Assembly (NCBI GenBank): GCA_017432325.1
Contig: JAFRJJ010000025.1
Coordinates: 1 to 60,347 of the forward strand
Reading direction: 5' to 3'
Origin: Solobacterium sp.
GTDB lineage: Bacteria; Bacillota_I; Bacilli_A; Erysipelotrichales; Erysipelotrichaceae
DNA: 60,347 nt
The notes under the pieces are model-generated. The model was not told the origin of the DNA. It saw only the letters and a list, made by a program, of their open reading frames with translations, and did not search any database. Positions 1 to 7,644 of this stretch are shown piece after piece (position 1 is the first letter of the stretch; every line of letters begins with the position of its first letter). A program made the translations under genes and the position numbers.

Positions 1-119
1 CTGTAACGTTCAAGCATATGGTTATAGACAAACCTGCATGAGCCGAAAGTCTGTCTGATGACAGATATCTGTTCATCTGTCGGATAGATCCGCATTTTCA
101 AAGCTTTGAATCTCTTCAT
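1..119 (-). CDS. tnpB: TnpB-family RNA-guided nuclease, N-terminal part, cut by window edge
   Basis: The reverse strand begins an open frame at 119 that runs off the left edge after 39 codons. The visible residues include MRIYPTDEQ and GSCRFVYN, the helix-turn-helix N-terminus typical of TnpB (OrfB) of IS200/IS605 and IS1341-type elements. The start is supported by AAAGGAG eight bases upstream. TnpB is known as an RNA-guided DNA nuclease whose guide RNA comes from the 3' end of its gene; that part lies outside the window, so intactness of the catalytic domain cannot be judged. No tnpA is seen on the visible side. The family call is firm despite the short length. Confidence 0.85.
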   Translation of the reverse strand, partial: MKRFKALKMRIYPTDEQISVIRQTFGSCRFVYNHMLERY

Positions 120-306
120 GGCAGTGTCTCCTTTCACAGTCTCAACAGAACGGTCGTTGTGTTATGTCAGACACTTATATATACGGACAGGAAGAATATG
201 ATTCCACGCAAATAAACAAATGATTTATTGCAATAAATAAAAAACTCTGCCAGGTGTTTTGTTATATGCACTGCTTTCAATATTTATGAATCATAACAAA
301 TAAAAG
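120..306. other. Gene-free flank between tnpB and the MATE gene
   Basis: This AT-rich stretch should hold the tnpB promoter and the outer end of its element, but I cannot place the element boundary. It contains a perfect 16-bp palindrome at 223-238 (ATTTATTG followed by CAATAAAT) and a spaced inverted repeat TTGTTAT (259-265) / ATAACAA (293-299). Neither has a T tract. They could be element-end structure or operators; nothing more can be supported. Confidence 0.5.
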
Positions 307-335
307 TTGCTAAATGAAACTAATTATTTTATAGT
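307..335 (+). promoter_or_regulatory. Promoter of MATE gene
   Basis: TTGCTA at 307-312 and TATAGT at 330-335 are separated by exactly 17 bp. This places the transcript start just upstream of the ATG at 355 and argues against translation beginning at the TTG at 307. Confidence 0.6.
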
Positions 336-354
336 TAAGTGGCAGGTGGTTCAT

Positions 355-1770
355 ATGAGTGAAGTTAAGCAGGCGCAGGCGAGAGAAAAAAGAAGAAAAA
401 TGATGCTGGAGGATCCGATGCTCCGTGTCATTCCTGTCGTAGCCATTCCGATGATCGTTTCATCGGTTATCGATTCTCTTTATAATCTGGCTGATACATT
501 CTTTGTAAGTCAGATCGGGACAAGTGCAACAGCAGCAGTCGCTGTCAATGATTCTCTGATGATGTTTTTGAGATCGATCTCTATGGGCTTTGCGCTTGGT
601 GCAGCAAGCTATATATCCCGTCTGATGGGAGCAAAGCAGGATGAAAAAGCATCCTGTGTAGGAACATCGACATTATTCATTGGTGTTGCATTTTCACTGT
701 GCTTTGGTGTTTTCTGCTTAATGTTCCGTTCTTCGATTGTCGATATACTTGGAGTTACTGCAGATGCGAAACAATATTCAATGGACTATTCTTTTTGGAT
801 ATTGCTGGCAGCTCCGTTTACAACTGCGGAACTGATCATGAACCAGCTGCTGCGCAGTGAGGGAAGCACAACATTGGCCATGGTCGGAACAGTTTCCGGA
901 TGTCTGTTGAATGTAGTACTTGATCCGATTTTCATCAGTATCTTTGGCTGGGGCGTTGCCGGAGCTGCTGGTGCTACAGCACTGTCCAAGGTGTTCAGTG
1001 TGATCGTACTTGCTTATCCGTTTATCACTCATCATTCTATGCTTGAGGTCTCTTTGAAGAATTTCAGGCCGGATCGTGAAAGTGCGTCAGAAGTTGCTAA
1101 GATGGGTATCCCGGCTTTTCTCAGGATGAGCTTGATGAGTGTAGGTGGAGTGATCACCAACAACGTGGCGAAAGGTTTCGGGACGGCAGTACTTGCAGGT
1201 ATATCTGTGGCAAACAAGCTGTATCGTTTTGTTGCATCGATCATTATGGGATTTTCTCAGGGATTCGGCCCGGTTGCCGGTTTTTGTTGGGGGGCGAAAA
1301 AATACAGACGTGTTAAGGAAGCTTATAATACGACTGTCATGATCGGAGTAATTGCCGGAGGAATTCTCGGTGCGTTGATGTTTATATTTTCAAGATCACT
1401 TGTCGGATGGTTTAATTCCGAAGCGAATGAAACAATGTATCTGATCGGTTCTCTTAAAATCAGATCGCTTTGTCTGGTACTGATTCCGCATGAGATTGTC
1501 ATGATTACAAGCAATCTTTATCAATCACTTGGACGACCTATCGGGAATCTGGTCCTGTCCATGTCAAGACAGCTGATCTTCCTGATTCCATTCGTTCTGA
1601 TCCTGCCTGTTCTGTTCCCTCGTTTCGGTCTTCCGGGTGAATATGGTCTTGCAGTCGCACAAGCTGCTTCTGACGGATTCTCATTCCTCTTCCTTGCTCT
1701 TCCTTTGGCTGTTTATATGTTCCGTAAAATCGGTGATAGAGAAGATGGTGCTGATTATCCGTTTGAATAG
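355..1770 (+). CDS. MATE family efflux transporter
   Basis: A 471-residue integral membrane protein with two MatE-type halves of about six membrane helices each. The first helix region carries the family hallmark around LYNLADTFFVSQ. MATE proteins export cationic drugs and toxic metabolites in exchange for Na+ or H+. The ATG at 355 is chosen over the upstream TTG because it follows AGGTGG at 5 bp and lies downstream of the promoter. It is monocistronic, with a terminator directly after it. The substrate is unknown. A second, different MATE gene lies at 30.9 kb. Confidence 0.9.
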   Translation: MSEVKQAQAREKRRKMMLEDPMLRVIPVVAIPMIVSSVIDSLYNLADTFFVSQIGTSATAAVAVNDSLMMFLRSISMGFALGAASYISRLMGAKQDEKASCVGTSTLFIGVAFSLCFGVFCLMFRSSIVDILGVTADAKQYSMDYSFWILLAAPFTTAELIMNQLLRSEGSTTLAMVGTVSGCLLNVVLDPIFISIFGWGVAGAAGATALSKVFSVIVLAYPFITHHSMLEVSLKNFRPDRESASEVAKMGIPAFLRMSLMSVGGVITNNVAKGFGTAVLAGISVANKLYRFVASIIMGFSQGFGPVAGFCWGAKKYRRVKEAYNTTVMIGVIAGGILGALMFIFSRSLVGWFNSEANETMYLIGSLKIRSLCLVLIPHEIVMITSNLYQSLGRPIGNLVLSMSRQLIFLIPFVLILPVLFPRFGLPGEYGLAVAQAASDGFSFLFLALPLAVYMFRKIGDREDGADYPFE

Positions 1771-1786
1771 GAATATTTAGAAAATT

Positions 1787-1814
1787 GTCCGGATCAGGTC
1801 TTCCGGGCTTTTTT
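1787..1814 (+). terminator. Rho-independent terminator after MATE
   Basis: A 6-bp stem (GTCCGG with CCGGGC, one G-T pair) and a 10-nt loop are followed by six T residues. Confidence 0.8.
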
Positions 1815-1845
1815 GGGCTTCATTCGGGATGATTACCTTGGCATA

Positions 1846-1854
1846 TGATAGAAT
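1846..1854 (+). promoter_or_regulatory. Extended -10 promoter of gpx
   Basis: TG-A-TAGAAT at 1846-1854 lies 18 bp before the ATG. No convincing -35 hexamer is present, as is usual for extended -10 promoters. Confidence 0.5.
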
Positions 1855-1872
1855 TTTGGCGGAGGAAATCAT

Positions 1873-2421
1873 ATGACAGATATTTATTCATTTACAGTTA
1901 AAGACCGCCAGGGCAATGATGTTAGTCTTGGAACGTACAAAGGAAAAGTACTCCTGATCGTCAACACTGCAACAAGATGCGGCTTTACGCCTCAGTATGA
2001 AGGCCTGGAAGCTATTTATCGGGAACTGAATGACAAAGGTTTTGAGATCCTGGACTTCCCGTGCAATCAGTTTGGAGCACAGGCTCCGGGAAGTGATGAG
2101 GAGATCCATCAGTTCTGCACTTTGAATTATCAGACTGAATTCCCCCGCTTCAAAAAGGTCGATGTAAACGGAGAAAATGAGGATCCGCTGTTTACGTTCC
2201 TGAAAACACAGAAAGGTTTTGCGGGATTCAACCTGGACACCAAACTTGGACCGCTTCTGGATAAGATGTTCCGTGAAAAGGATCCGAATTATGCTGATTC
2301 ACCTGATATCAAGTGGAACTTCACGAAGTTCCTGATCGACAGAGAAGGAAACGTGACTGAACGGTTTGAGCCTACTGCTGAACCTGCTGAGATCGCAGAA
2401 CGCGTGAAAGAACTTCTGTAA
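1873..2421 (+). CDS. Glutathione peroxidase family (thiol peroxidase type)
   Basis: A 182-residue thioredoxin-fold protein. The catalytic set is visible: Cys in NTATRCGFT, Gln in FPCNQFG and Trp-Asn in KWNFTKF. The catalytic residue is Cys, not selenocysteine, as in most bacterial members, which usually draw electrons from thioredoxin and reduce H2O2 and organic peroxides. Length is near the family norm. GGAGG precedes the ATG. It is monocistronic between its own promoter and terminator, in line with a stand-alone oxidative stress gene. Confidence 0.92.
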   Translation: MTDIYSFTVKDRQGNDVSLGTYKGKVLLIVNTATRCGFTPQYEGLEAIYRELNDKGFEILDFPCNQFGAQAPGSDEEIHQFCTLNYQTEFPRFKKVDVNGENEDPLFTFLKTQKGFAGFNLDTKLGPLLDKMFREKDPNYADSPDIKWNFTKFLIDREGNVTERFEPTAEPAEIAERVKELL

Positions 2422-2424
2422 ATG

Positions 2425-2448
2425 CATTGCCCGCGAGGGCAATGTTTT
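2425..2448 (+). terminator. Terminator after gpx
   Basis: A perfect 8-bp stem CATTGCCC / GGGCAATG with a GCGA tetraloop is followed by TTTT. Confidence 0.85.
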
Positions 2449-2464
2449 AATGTTTATCCGGTGA

Positions 2465-2507
2465 TATACAGGTGAAAGTGACCTGTATACTTTAAGTGTG
2501 TTATAAT
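2465..2507 (+). promoter_or_regulatory. cdaA promoter overlapped by a perfect dyad
   Basis: An extended -10, TG-T-TATAAT, lies at 2499-2507, with GTGACC at 2478-2483 as a weak -35 (18 bp spacer). Overlapping the -35 is a perfect 9-bp inverted repeat TATACAGGT (2465-2473) / ACCTGTATA (2481-2489) with a 7-nt spacer, a plausible operator. The -10 lies inside the longest open frame, which argues against a start at 2496. Confidence 0.65.
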
Positions 2508-2531
2508 CGAAAGACGAAAGGGGTGTTTGCT

Positions 2532-4139
2532 TTGGCTTCTTATAACCTGACTTTAAGACTGGATAGCTTGCGCACATTTGTGATCATATTCCTGGATATT
2601 TTCATTATGTGGCTTGTTTTTAATACTGTGCTTCGTCTGATCCGCACAAACTCCAGAACAATACAGATCTTTAAAGGAATTCTCCTGGTCATAGTTGTTG
2701 ACGGTATAGCGAAACTGCTTGGCCTGAAAACGCTGGAATTTTTCGCTGACATCTTCCTGAACTGGGGATTTCTTGCAATCATCATTCTGTTCCAGCCTGA
2801 ACTGAGACAATTGCTGGAACGTCTCGGAAAGACAAATGTTTTCTCCAGGATCAGTACTCTGACCGGAAATGAAAAAGAAAACTTGGTCGATCAGATCGTA
2901 AAAGCAGCGATGCTTTTATCACAGGATCAGACCGGCGCTCTGATTTCCATAGAACAGTCTCATTCCCTGGAAGACTTTATATCTACGGGAACAAAACTTA
3001 ATTCGGATGTTACTGCAGAATTGCTGACATCTATCTTTGTGACTTCTACACCGCTGCATGATGGTGCAGTCATCATACAGGGAGATAAAATAGCATGTGC
3101 AAGTGCTTATTTCCCTCCTACCAATCTGGAGCTGCCTTCCCGTTACGGTGCACGTCACAGGGCTGCGATCGGTATCAGTGAGATCACAGACGCTGTCACG
3201 ATCGTAGTTTCCGAGGAAACAGGAGCTATCAGCATTACTGAGGGCGGCAAGATATTTAAGGTCAATACGAAACAGCTCCGTGAGCATCTGATGCGTGTGA
3301 TCTGCGGTGAAGAAACCGAGGTCAGAGGGTCAGGACGGAATACACAGCCACCGGCTCCGAGAGAAGTACTGATCGAGGATGATATTACTGCGCCGGATGT
3401 TACAATTCCGAAAACAACAGCCAAAGATGAAAAGATGACCCGCAGAGGTGATACGGGTGTGTTATCCGTTCTTGCTATCAAGAAACAGTCTGAGGAAACA
3501 CCTCAAAGCAATAAGATCGAAGTTGAAGAAGTGATCACGCCTGCACAGGAACCTGAACAGGAGACTGTGACTGAAGATAAGAAGGGGATCTTCTCCGGTT
3601 TATTCTCACGTCATGACAATAACGGAAAAGATGAAGACCGGATCACCCAGCTGGAAGAAGAACTTGATTCCATCAAACTTCCGAAAAAGAAGGAACGTCC
3701 GGTACCGAGTTATCCGGAACAGCATGATACTGACTGGATCAAACCTGTCAGCATTCATGAGGAGCAGCCTGTGGTGCAGGAGTCTGTTCAGGAAGAGCCC
3801 GTTCCGGATATGCCCGAGCCTGAGATTCCTGAGGAGAATACCGAAGAGCGTATGACGGCTGAGGATGTCATGATCGCCAGAGAGATGACGCTTCAGAAGC
3901 TGAGCGAAGGCAGAAAGGAACCTGTACTGCCTGTTGATCCGTATGCGACAGACGAAGAACTGCAGGAAAATGCACAGGAAGAACAGGATCCTGAAAAGCT
4001 CTATGATACGACCAAGCTCGATATTTCCAAACTGATGGGATTTGATGATGATTTTGACAGCACATTCCGTATGGTCGATCATATGAATACCGATACAATT
4101 GATACCTCTGATTCAAACAAAGGAGGTGACACGGTATGA
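2532..4139 (+). CDS. cdaA: Diadenylate cyclase CdaA with long acidic C-terminal tail
   Basis: This membrane enzyme makes c-di-AMP from two ATP. Three N-terminal membrane helices (within residues 1-90) are followed by the DAC domain, with the catalytic DGA near residue 175 and RHR near 207; the core ends around residue 260. Typical CdaA stops about there. Here about 275 extra residues follow, rich in Glu, Pro, Gln and Lys and predicted disordered. I choose the TTG at 2532 because AAAGGGG sits 8 bp upstream and the -10 excludes earlier codons. The end overlaps cdaR, its known membrane regulator. glmM, the usual third gene of this operon, is absent. Confidence 0.9.
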   Translation: MASYNLTLRLDSLRTFVIIFLDIFIMWLVFNTVLRLIRTNSRTIQIFKGILLVIVVDGIAKLLGLKTLEFFADIFLNWGFLAIIILFQPELRQLLERLGKTNVFSRISTLTGNEKENLVDQIVKAAMLLSQDQTGALISIEQSHSLEDFISTGTKLNSDVTAELLTSIFVTSTPLHDGAVIIQGDKIACASAYFPPTNLELPSRYGARHRAAIGISEITDAVTIVVSEETGAISITEGGKIFKVNTKQLREHLMRVICGEETEVRGSGRNTQPPAPREVLIEDDITAPDVTIPKTTAKDEKMTRRGDTGVLSVLAIKKQSEETPQSNKIEVEEVITPAQEPEQETVTEDKKGIFSGLFSRHDNNGKDEDRITQLEEELDSIKLPKKKERPVPSYPEQHDTDWIKPVSIHEEQPVVQESVQEEPVPDMPEPEIPEENTEERMTAEDVMIAREMTLQKLSEGRKEPVLPVDPYATDEELQENAQEEQDPEKLYDTTKLDISKLMGFDDDFDSTFRMVDHMNTDTIDTSDSNKGGDTV

Positions 4140-5563
4140 GTGAGAACAAGAATCGTCTGAATTCTCCCGATAGGGAAGAAACCAACAGCAAGACTGAACT
4201 TGCCAACAGAATCGCCAATCAGAGCAAGATGATGGCGGACAAGTCACAGAACCTGCTTGACAATGTTCTGAAACTGATCCGTTGGTTCTCCACGATGATC
4301 GACAGAACACTGTTCAATACAAGATACGCAAAGCTTGTTTCGCTGATCCTTGCGATCATGATGTGGTTTATCGTAAACGCCAGTACCGTTGCGTCTCTGT
4401 ATTCACCTTTGACCTACAGCAAGGACAGGAACGGAGTCACCATCACAGCCAAGTACAACACGGATACATTTGAGCTGAGCGGACTGCCTGAGACTGCTGA
4501 TATTACGATCAGCGGTGATACTACTTCCGTCAACAATGCGATCAATTCAAGAGGTACGGTCGTTGCTGACCTGGAAGGTCTGACAGAAGGAACACATCAG
4601 GTCAAGCTGACTACAGAAGGATACGGTGACAATGTGTCGGTCAAGATCGACCCGTCGAATGTCATCATTACCCTGAAGAAAAAGACTACACAGCAGTTTG
4701 ATCTGTCCTATGACTTTGTCAACCTGGATAAGATGGACTCAATCTACAGTGTCGGTACACCGGTATTTGAGTATACAAAGGTCAATGTCAGAGCGTCCAA
4801 GGATACATTGTCCAGCATCGCGTTTGTCAAAGCATTGATCGATGTATCCGGTCAGACAGGTGACTTTACACAGGAAGCGAAGCTGGTCGTTTATAACTCA
4901 AGCGGGCAGCCTGTTGACGCTAGTATCGTACCGAGTACGGTCAGTGTAACGGTTCCGGTCACTTCACCTAACAAGACAGTACCGATCGAAGTGGAAGTTA
5001 CCGGAGAAGCACCGGAAGGCAAAGCGATCGAGTCGATCTCCATGGACCAGCAGACAGTAACCATTTACGGTCCGCAGTCAGTACTGAGCCAGATCGACAA
5101 AGTGGCTGTTACACTGAACGCATCCACTCTGACAAAGGATGAATCAACGCTCTTAAGACCGATCGCACTGCCGGCAGGAGTGAATTCATCGAATATCAAT
5201 CAGATCACAATGAGCGTTGTACTTGGTGAAGGTATGACGAAAGAAATTGCTGATGTAAAGATCAACTATCGCAACAACGTCAATAACTACAAGGCATCGC
5301 AGCCGAATAACCAGACAACTACAAGTGTTATGGTCTTCGGTACGGAAGAGAATATCGCTTCCATAACAGCAGACGATATCGTTGTTTATGTTGACATGCT
5401 GAACGCTGTACCGGGACTTCAGGAGTTCCCGCTGCAGGTAGAGCAGCCTGACGGCGGTCTGGTGACATATACACTGACAGAAGCGACCTATACGCTGAAC
5501 GTATTGGGTGAATCAAACACTGATTCAGAGACGAATACGGAAGCGGACGTCAATAACGGCTGA
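4136..5563 (+). CDS. cdaR: CdaA regulatory protein CdaR (YbbR repeats)
   Basis: A 475-residue protein with a basic cytoplasmic N-terminus, one membrane helix at about residues 66-83 and an extracytoplasmic part built of several YbbR-type beta repeats of roughly 80 residues. CdaR binds CdaA and modulates c-di-AMP synthesis in other Bacillota. Its ATG overlaps the cdaA stop by four bases, so the two are translationally coupled. The 65-residue hydrophilic stretch before the helix is longer than usual and, with the extended CdaA tail, suggests extra cytoplasmic contacts (inference). Confidence 0.88.
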   Translation: MSENKNRLNSPDREETNSKTELANRIANQSKMMADKSQNLLDNVLKLIRWFSTMIDRTLFNTRYAKLVSLILAIMMWFIVNASTVASLYSPLTYSKDRNGVTITAKYNTDTFELSGLPETADITISGDTTSVNNAINSRGTVVADLEGLTEGTHQVKLTTEGYGDNVSVKIDPSNVIITLKKKTTQQFDLSYDFVNLDKMDSIYSVGTPVFEYTKVNVRASKDTLSSIAFVKALIDVSGQTGDFTQEAKLVVYNSSGQPVDASIVPSTVSVTVPVTSPNKTVPIEVEVTGEAPEGKAIESISMDQQTVTIYGPQSVLSQIDKVAVTLNASTLTKDESTLLRPIALPAGVNSSNINQITMSVVLGEGMTKEIADVKINYRNNVNNYKASQPNNQTTTSVMVFGTEENIASITADDIVVYVDMLNAVPGLQEFPLQVEQPDGGLVTYTLTEATYTLNVLGESNTDSETNTEADVNNG

Positions 5564-5580
5564 GGAAATCAGAATCAAAT

Positions 5581-5643
5581 AGAGCTGCAGAAAACAGGTT
5601 TAGCCGGATGGACCGGACAGCCTGACGTACTGCAGCTCTTTTC
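5581..5643 (+). terminator. Terminator after cdaR
   Basis: AGAGCTGCAG (5581-5590) pairs perfectly with CTGCAGCTCT (5630-5639), followed by a short T run. The large loop contains a smaller CCGG/CCGG hairpin. Confidence 0.65.
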
Positions 5644-5714
5644 ATGTATGCAGGAGTATGATTGGAAGCCCGTGCGTAAGCACAGGGTCTGAAAAAACGG
5701 ATTAAGAACCGGAC

Positions 5715-5736
5715 AAAAAAAGCGCTGACCGCGCTT
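5715..5736 (-). terminator. Terminator of the ABC exporter gene
   Basis: On the minus strand AAGCGC / GCGCTT with a 5-nt loop runs into seven T residues. Confidence 0.8.
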
Positions 5737-5745
5737 CTTTGCTGG

Positions 5746-7479
5746 TTAGGCTTCACTGCTTTGGATGTCGTTCATATGGGCGTATGTTCCGCCCAGTTCC
5801 AGCAGTTCTTCATGGGTGCCGTGCTCACTGATAATGCCGTCTTCGATGACCAGGATCTGATCCGCACTCCGGACAGTGCTGAGTCTGTGGGCAATTGCGA
5901 TGATCGTTCTTTTTCCGGTAAGGTTGGCAATAGCGCTGCGGATCTGCTGTTCTGTCTCTACATCGACAGCAGCAGTAGCTTCATCCAGAATGATGATCGG
6001 TGATTTACGAAGAATGGCTCTGGCAATGGCGATTCTCTGCTTCTGACCGCCGGAGAGTCTGATGCCGCGTTCGCCGGTCCTGGTTTCATAGCCGTCCGGC
6101 ATTGCCATGATCTCGGCATCAATATTGGCAGCTTTAGCTGCTTCCCGTATCTCATCCATTGTGGCATCCGGTCGAGCATAGCTGATGTTTTCAGCGATCG
6201 TACCATTGAACAGGAATGTATCCTGCAGTACCACAGAAATGTTTTTCCTCAGGCTTTCGATCGTAATATCCTGAATATCCATACCGTCTATGAGGATGCG
6301 TCCTTCACAAGGTTCATAGAATCTGGAGATCAGCTGGGTGATCGTCGTTTTGCCGACACCTGTCGGTCCGACCAGTGCCAGCATTTCACCGGGCCTGCAG
6401 GTAAAGGAAATATCGTTCAGGACAGGCTGTTCCGGTATATAGGAGAAGCTGACATGATCGAAAGAAATTCCGCCTTCACATGTTTCCAGATCAACGGCGC
6501 CTTCTTTATCCTGTATTTCACAAGGCGCATCAAGGATCATCATGACACGTTCCGCTCCGGCCAATGACTGCTGCATATGTTCTACAAGGTTTGCCAGACC
6601 TGTTACCGGCTGATAGAAAAGTGACAGGTAGAGCAGGAAGGCGACGATGTCTTCCACACTGAGACCTTCCTTGTAAGCCAGCCAGCCGCCGAATCCGACT
6701 ACCAGGATGGTTCCCGTGGAAGATATGAATTCGACGAACGGATGGAACACAGCACTGATTTTTAAGGCTGTAAGCATTGCTTTGACGTGGGCGAAGTTCT
6801 TCTCATTGACCCGCCCTGTCTCGTATGCTTCCCGGCCGAATGACTGGATCTCATGGATGCCGGACAGATTGTCCTGCAGTTTGCCGTTGAGCTCACCCAT
6901 TTTTGCCTGTGAGATCCGGAAGTAAGGTCTGACCTTTCTGGCAAAGATGATACCGGAAGCCAGGATAAACGGAATCGGTGCACAGGTGATGAGTGCCAGC
7001 TTCGCGTTGATGCTGAGAAGAATGATGAGGACACCGAGGAATGTCATGATGTTGGTGATCGATTCAGGGATCATATGTGCATAGAGCAGTTCAAAATCCC
7101 TGGTGTCATTGACGATCCTGCTCATCAGGTCGCCGGTCTGCTTGTCGTGGAAGAATCCTAAATGCATGCGTTCCAGTTTATCATAAGTCCTTGTGCGCAG
7201 ATCTCCGACCAGATACCAGGCTGCTTTGTGTGCCATGTAGTTGCTTAAAAAGCGGAATAAGACGCGTGAAAGATAAAGTGCGATCAGGATCATGGTCAGC
7301 TGCCTGATATTGGCAAGACTGTCTTCATTGACGCCTTGTTCAACGATGCCGGTCATTGCGGCAAGTACTTTCGGTGCGGCCAGATTTACCATTGTCAGAG
7401 AAAGCGTTGCGAAGATCGCTAAAAAGTATAAGCCTTTATAGCGGAGCGCTTCCTTGCTCAGTTTCCAAAGTGTTTTCAT
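5746..7479 (-). CDS. ABC exporter, fused membrane and ATPase domains
   Basis: A 577-residue half-transporter of the MsbA/LmrA type. Six membrane helices fill residues 1-310. The ATPase has Walker A GPTGVGKTT near 371, the signature LSGGQKQR near 477 and Walker B IIILDEATAAVD near 498, followed by the H-loop in IAHRLST. Such exporters work as dimers; with no partner half-gene nearby, a homodimer is likely. I chose the ATG at 7479 (MKTLWKLSKEA), which gives the usual family length; the frame is open further upstream but without support. A weak promoter, TTGCAT with TATTTA at 18 bp, lies at 7496-7525. The substrate is unknown. Confidence 0.88.
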   Translation of the reverse strand: MKTLWKLSKEALRYKGLYFLAIFATLSLTMVNLAAPKVLAAMTGIVEQGVNEDSLANIRQLTMILIALYLSRVLFRFLSNYMAHKAAWYLVGDLRTRTYDKLERMHLGFFHDKQTGDLMSRIVNDTRDFELLYAHMIPESITNIMTFLGVLIILLSINAKLALITCAPIPFILASGIIFARKVRPYFRISQAKMGELNGKLQDNLSGIHEIQSFGREAYETGRVNEKNFAHVKAMLTALKISAVFHPFVEFISSTGTILVVGFGGWLAYKEGLSVEDIVAFLLYLSLFYQPVTGLANLVEHMQQSLAGAERVMMILDAPCEIQDKEGAVDLETCEGGISFDHVSFSYIPEQPVLNDISFTCRPGEMLALVGPTGVGKTTITQLISRFYEPCEGRILIDGMDIQDITIESLRKNISVVLQDTFLFNGTIAENISYARPDATMDEIREAAKAANIDAEIMAMPDGYETRTGERGIRLSGGQKQRIAIARAILRKSPIIILDEATAAVDVETEQQIRSAIANLTGKRTIIAIAHRLSTVRSADQILVIEDGIISEHGTHEELLELGGTYAHMNDIQSSEA

Positions 7480-7555
7480 GTACCTATTGTATGGATAAAT
7501 ACGTAAAGACGCACGGTATATGCAACTTTGATCCAAAAAATATCTTAATAAATAT

Positions 7556-7593
7556 GAAAAAGCGGAATATGCCTTTTCAGACATCTCCCGCTT
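7556..7593 (-). terminator. Terminator of the GH32-like gene
   Basis: On the minus strand AAGCGG / CCGCTT continues into an imperfect inner stem with a TGAAAA loop and is followed by TTTTT. It separates the lipoprotein gene from the ABC exporter downstream. Confidence 0.75.
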
Positions 7594-7644
7594 GGATGTT
7601 CTGCAATGTTGAAAGATTGCAGAGATCGTTGACTGAATTTTATT

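Noticed and set aside
2496..2531. Upstream GTG start for cdaA
   Set aside because: A perfect extended -10 (2499-2507) lies inside this stretch, so the codons would not be transcribed. The TTG at 2532 has a ribosome site at 8 bp.
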